The translations under genes were made by a program, and so were the position numbers. This document shows, piece after piece, positions 62,663-64,000 of a stretch of DNA of 64,000 nucleotides. The stretch is from Chloroflexota bacterium (GTDB lineage: Bacteria > Chloroflexota > Anaerolineae > Aggregatilineales > Phototrophicaceae): the NCBI GenBank assembly GCA_026708115.1, contig JAPOVL010000038.1, positions 1 through 64,000 on the forward strand, given 5' to 3'. Every line of letters starts with the position of its first letter. Within the stretch, counting starts at the first letter, position 1. The notes under the pieces are model-generated. The model searched no databases. It had not been told where the DNA came from and saw nothing but the letters and a program-made list of their open reading frames with translations.

Positions 62663-64000
62663 CCTCCTTCAAGTGATCCGCCAGGCGCAATGCCAGGGCG
62701 ACAATGGTGAGCGTCGGGTTGGCGTAACCCCCGCTCGGGAAGACGGCGGAGCCAGCGATATAAAGATTGTCGACGCTGTGCAGGCGCGAGTTGATGTCGA
62801 CGATGCCATCGTCCGGCGTGGCCGACATGCGCAGCGCGCCCATGTGATGATCGCCCGTTTCCAGCGCGCCCTCATGTGGCGGCAGGGTCCAGTCTTCCGC
62901 GCCGCCACTGACATCAGTGATCATTTCATGGCTGACGGCGCCATGCCGATACAGATAGTCGAGCGTGATCTCCAGAGCGCGCCTGGCGCTGCGCTTGTCG
63001 GCGTCGTTGAGCCGCCAATCGACATGAGCGACCGGCTGAGCGAAGATGGGATCCTCCTGGTCAGGATCTAATAGGACGCGGCTCTCTTCGTCCGGCGCCT
63101 GCTCCCAGTTGAGATTGACCACGGCGGAGGCGCGATCCGCGCCGAAATTGAGTATGATGCGGAAGTTGCCAATTCCTTCTTCCTCCAAGACTTCCGGCGT
63201 TGGCGTCAAAACCCCCCAGGCGTTGAAGGTCAAATACTCAAAGACGAGTTCCGGATTGACAAGCGGTGTCACCATGTGTTGGTACGCTCCGCCATCATCT
63301 GTTGGGGGTTTGAGGCGAATCTGTTGCTCGCGGAAGAAATTGCGGATTTCCGTCGGGATCACTCGGTCGAATCGGACTGTAGCGGCGTTGGTCAGCAGGG
63401 GATGCACCATGAAACCCCGCCCCAGGTGATCGCGCTGGTTGTTGCCCAAATTGCCGGAGAGCTGCAAGAGGCGGACGTTTTCAATGCCGCCGCATGCCAG
63501 GGCATAAGCCCGGGCGCAAACCTTGAAGCGCTTGCCGCGCTCGCCCGCAACGATAGTTGAGCAATTCAGTCCGGTTACGTGGCGCCCCTCGCCGTCACTG
63601 GCGATATCAAGCAGATGCGCATTGAATAGCACTGTAATGTTTTCGGCGCGTTTGAGTTCGTCGCGGAACTGCACCTGGAAGTCGTGCAAGTTCTCCTCGT
63701 ATTGAGCGTGCATGATGGCGCCGCGCATGTTGTCGCCGGGCAATGAATCGAAGCAGCGGCCGTACAAGACGTCTTCCCAGAAGGGCATATCGTCGTAGTT
63801 GAGCGGGCCAAATTGGCCGAAATGATGGGCGTCGCGGTAGTAGGGTTGCAAGTCCTCGTACGCGATTGGCCAAGCGCTATTGCGGAAACCGGGTCGGGGC
63901 GCGAAGTCGACAGGATCCAGGGGACGGGCCCAGAATCCAAAATGGTTGGTCGTGCCGCCATACATATTCAGCCGCGAGCGATGCAAAAAGACCGGATCCA
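62652..64000 (-). CDS. GMC-family oxidoreductase, N-terminus beyond window
   Basis: C-terminal 448 or so residues of a glucose-methanol-choline oxidoreductase; the frame is open through the window edge, so the FAD-binding N-terminus is missing here. YGGTTNHFGFWARPLDPVDF (about 13 residues in from the edge) is the family's substrate-domain signature. ACGGIENVRLLQLSG and GDHHMGALRMSATPDDGIVD, VDNLYIAGSAVFPSGGYANP are C-terminal FAD and active-site blocks. It oxidises sugars, polyols or alcohols and is possibly periplasmic. Confidence 0.9.
   Translation of the reverse strand, partial: DPVFLHRSRLNMYGGTTNHFGFWARPLDPVDFAPRPGFRNSAWPIAYEDLQPYYRDAHHFGQFGPLNYDDMPFWEDVLYGRCFDSLPGDNMRGAIMHAQYEENLHDFQVQFRDELKRAENITVLFNAHLLDIASDGEGRHVTGLNCSTIVAGERGKRFKVCARAYALACGGIENVRLLQLSGNLGNNQRDHLGRGFMVHPLLTNAATVRFDRVIPTEIRNFFREQQIRLKPPTDDGGAYQHMVTPLVNPELVFEYLTFNAWGVLTPTPEVLEEEGIGNFRIILNFGADRASAVVNLNWEQAPDEESRVLLDPDQEDPIFAQPVAHVDWRLNDADKRSARRALEITLDYLYRHGAVSHEMITDVSGGAEDWTLPPHEGALETGDHHMGALRMSATPDDGIVDINSRLHSVDNLYIAGSAVFPSGGYANPTLTIVALALRLADHLKEVIR

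Overview
The window is bacterial, fairly G+C-rich and gene-dense. The mix suggests a heterotroph of the phylum Chloroflexota, probably Anaerolineae: five carbohydrate ABC importer operons without their own ATPase, GH51 arabinofuranosidases, PhyH dioxygenase, sulfatase, GMC oxidoreductase and many interspersed palindromic repeats. This placement is inferred from gene style. No rRNA, tRNA or CRISPR array was seen.

Layout. 0.3-3 kb: processive GT2 glycosyltransferase, small membrane protein, MOSC protein. 3-6.1 kb: tandem pair of cytoplasmic GH51 alpha-L-arabinofuranosidases. 6.1-8.9 kb: repeat-rich accessory stretch with a phage terminase remnant and a secreted protein built of three Cys-Cys modules. 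9-14.1 kb: class I aldolase, orphan substrate-binding protein, Maf, two Bax-inhibitor-1 paralogues. 14.3-17.5 kb: ABC importer 1. 17.8-20.5 kb: tandem MFS pair. 21.3-25.8 kb: M20 amidohydrolase, molybdopterin oxidoreductase, pentapeptide-repeat membrane protein, cupin. 25.9-31 kb (minus): ABC importer 2 with a Gfo/Idh/MocA dehydrogenase and a TIM-barrel isomerase. 31.4-31.9 kb: two-gene unit of tiny membrane proteins. 32-40.4 kb: hybrid histidine kinase, NamZ (DUF1343), ABC importer 3, double-GNAT, PIG-L deacetylase. 40.4-41.6 kb: response regulator with a degenerate kinase-like core. 41.9-45.1 kb: ABC importer 4. 46.1-49.4 kb: PhyH, PfkB kinase, sulfatase. 49.5-53.9 kb: tandem duplication of a secreted beta-propeller gene with a visible duplication junction. 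53.3-56.4 kb (minus): cupin phosphoglucose isomerase, atypical AroE-like dehydrogenase, FGGY kinase. 56.7-60.5 kb: ABC importer 5. 60.5-64 kb: HxlB, HxlA, ribokinase and a GMC oxidoreductase cut by the window edge.

How it works together. The region looks like a carbohydrate-scavenging island. Lipid-linked or Tat-exported binding proteins feed paired MalF/MalG-type permeases, presumably energised by a shared ATPase encoded elsewhere. Intracellular enzymes (GH51, NamZ, kinases, isomerases, HxlAB, PgiA) would channel products to fructose-6-phosphate. All five importers carry a stem-loop between the binding-protein gene and the first permease gene, which points to a common way of making binding protein in excess. 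Intergenic DNA holds two MITE-like element families whose terminal inverted repeats share a core, plus smaller hairpin repeats nested in them.
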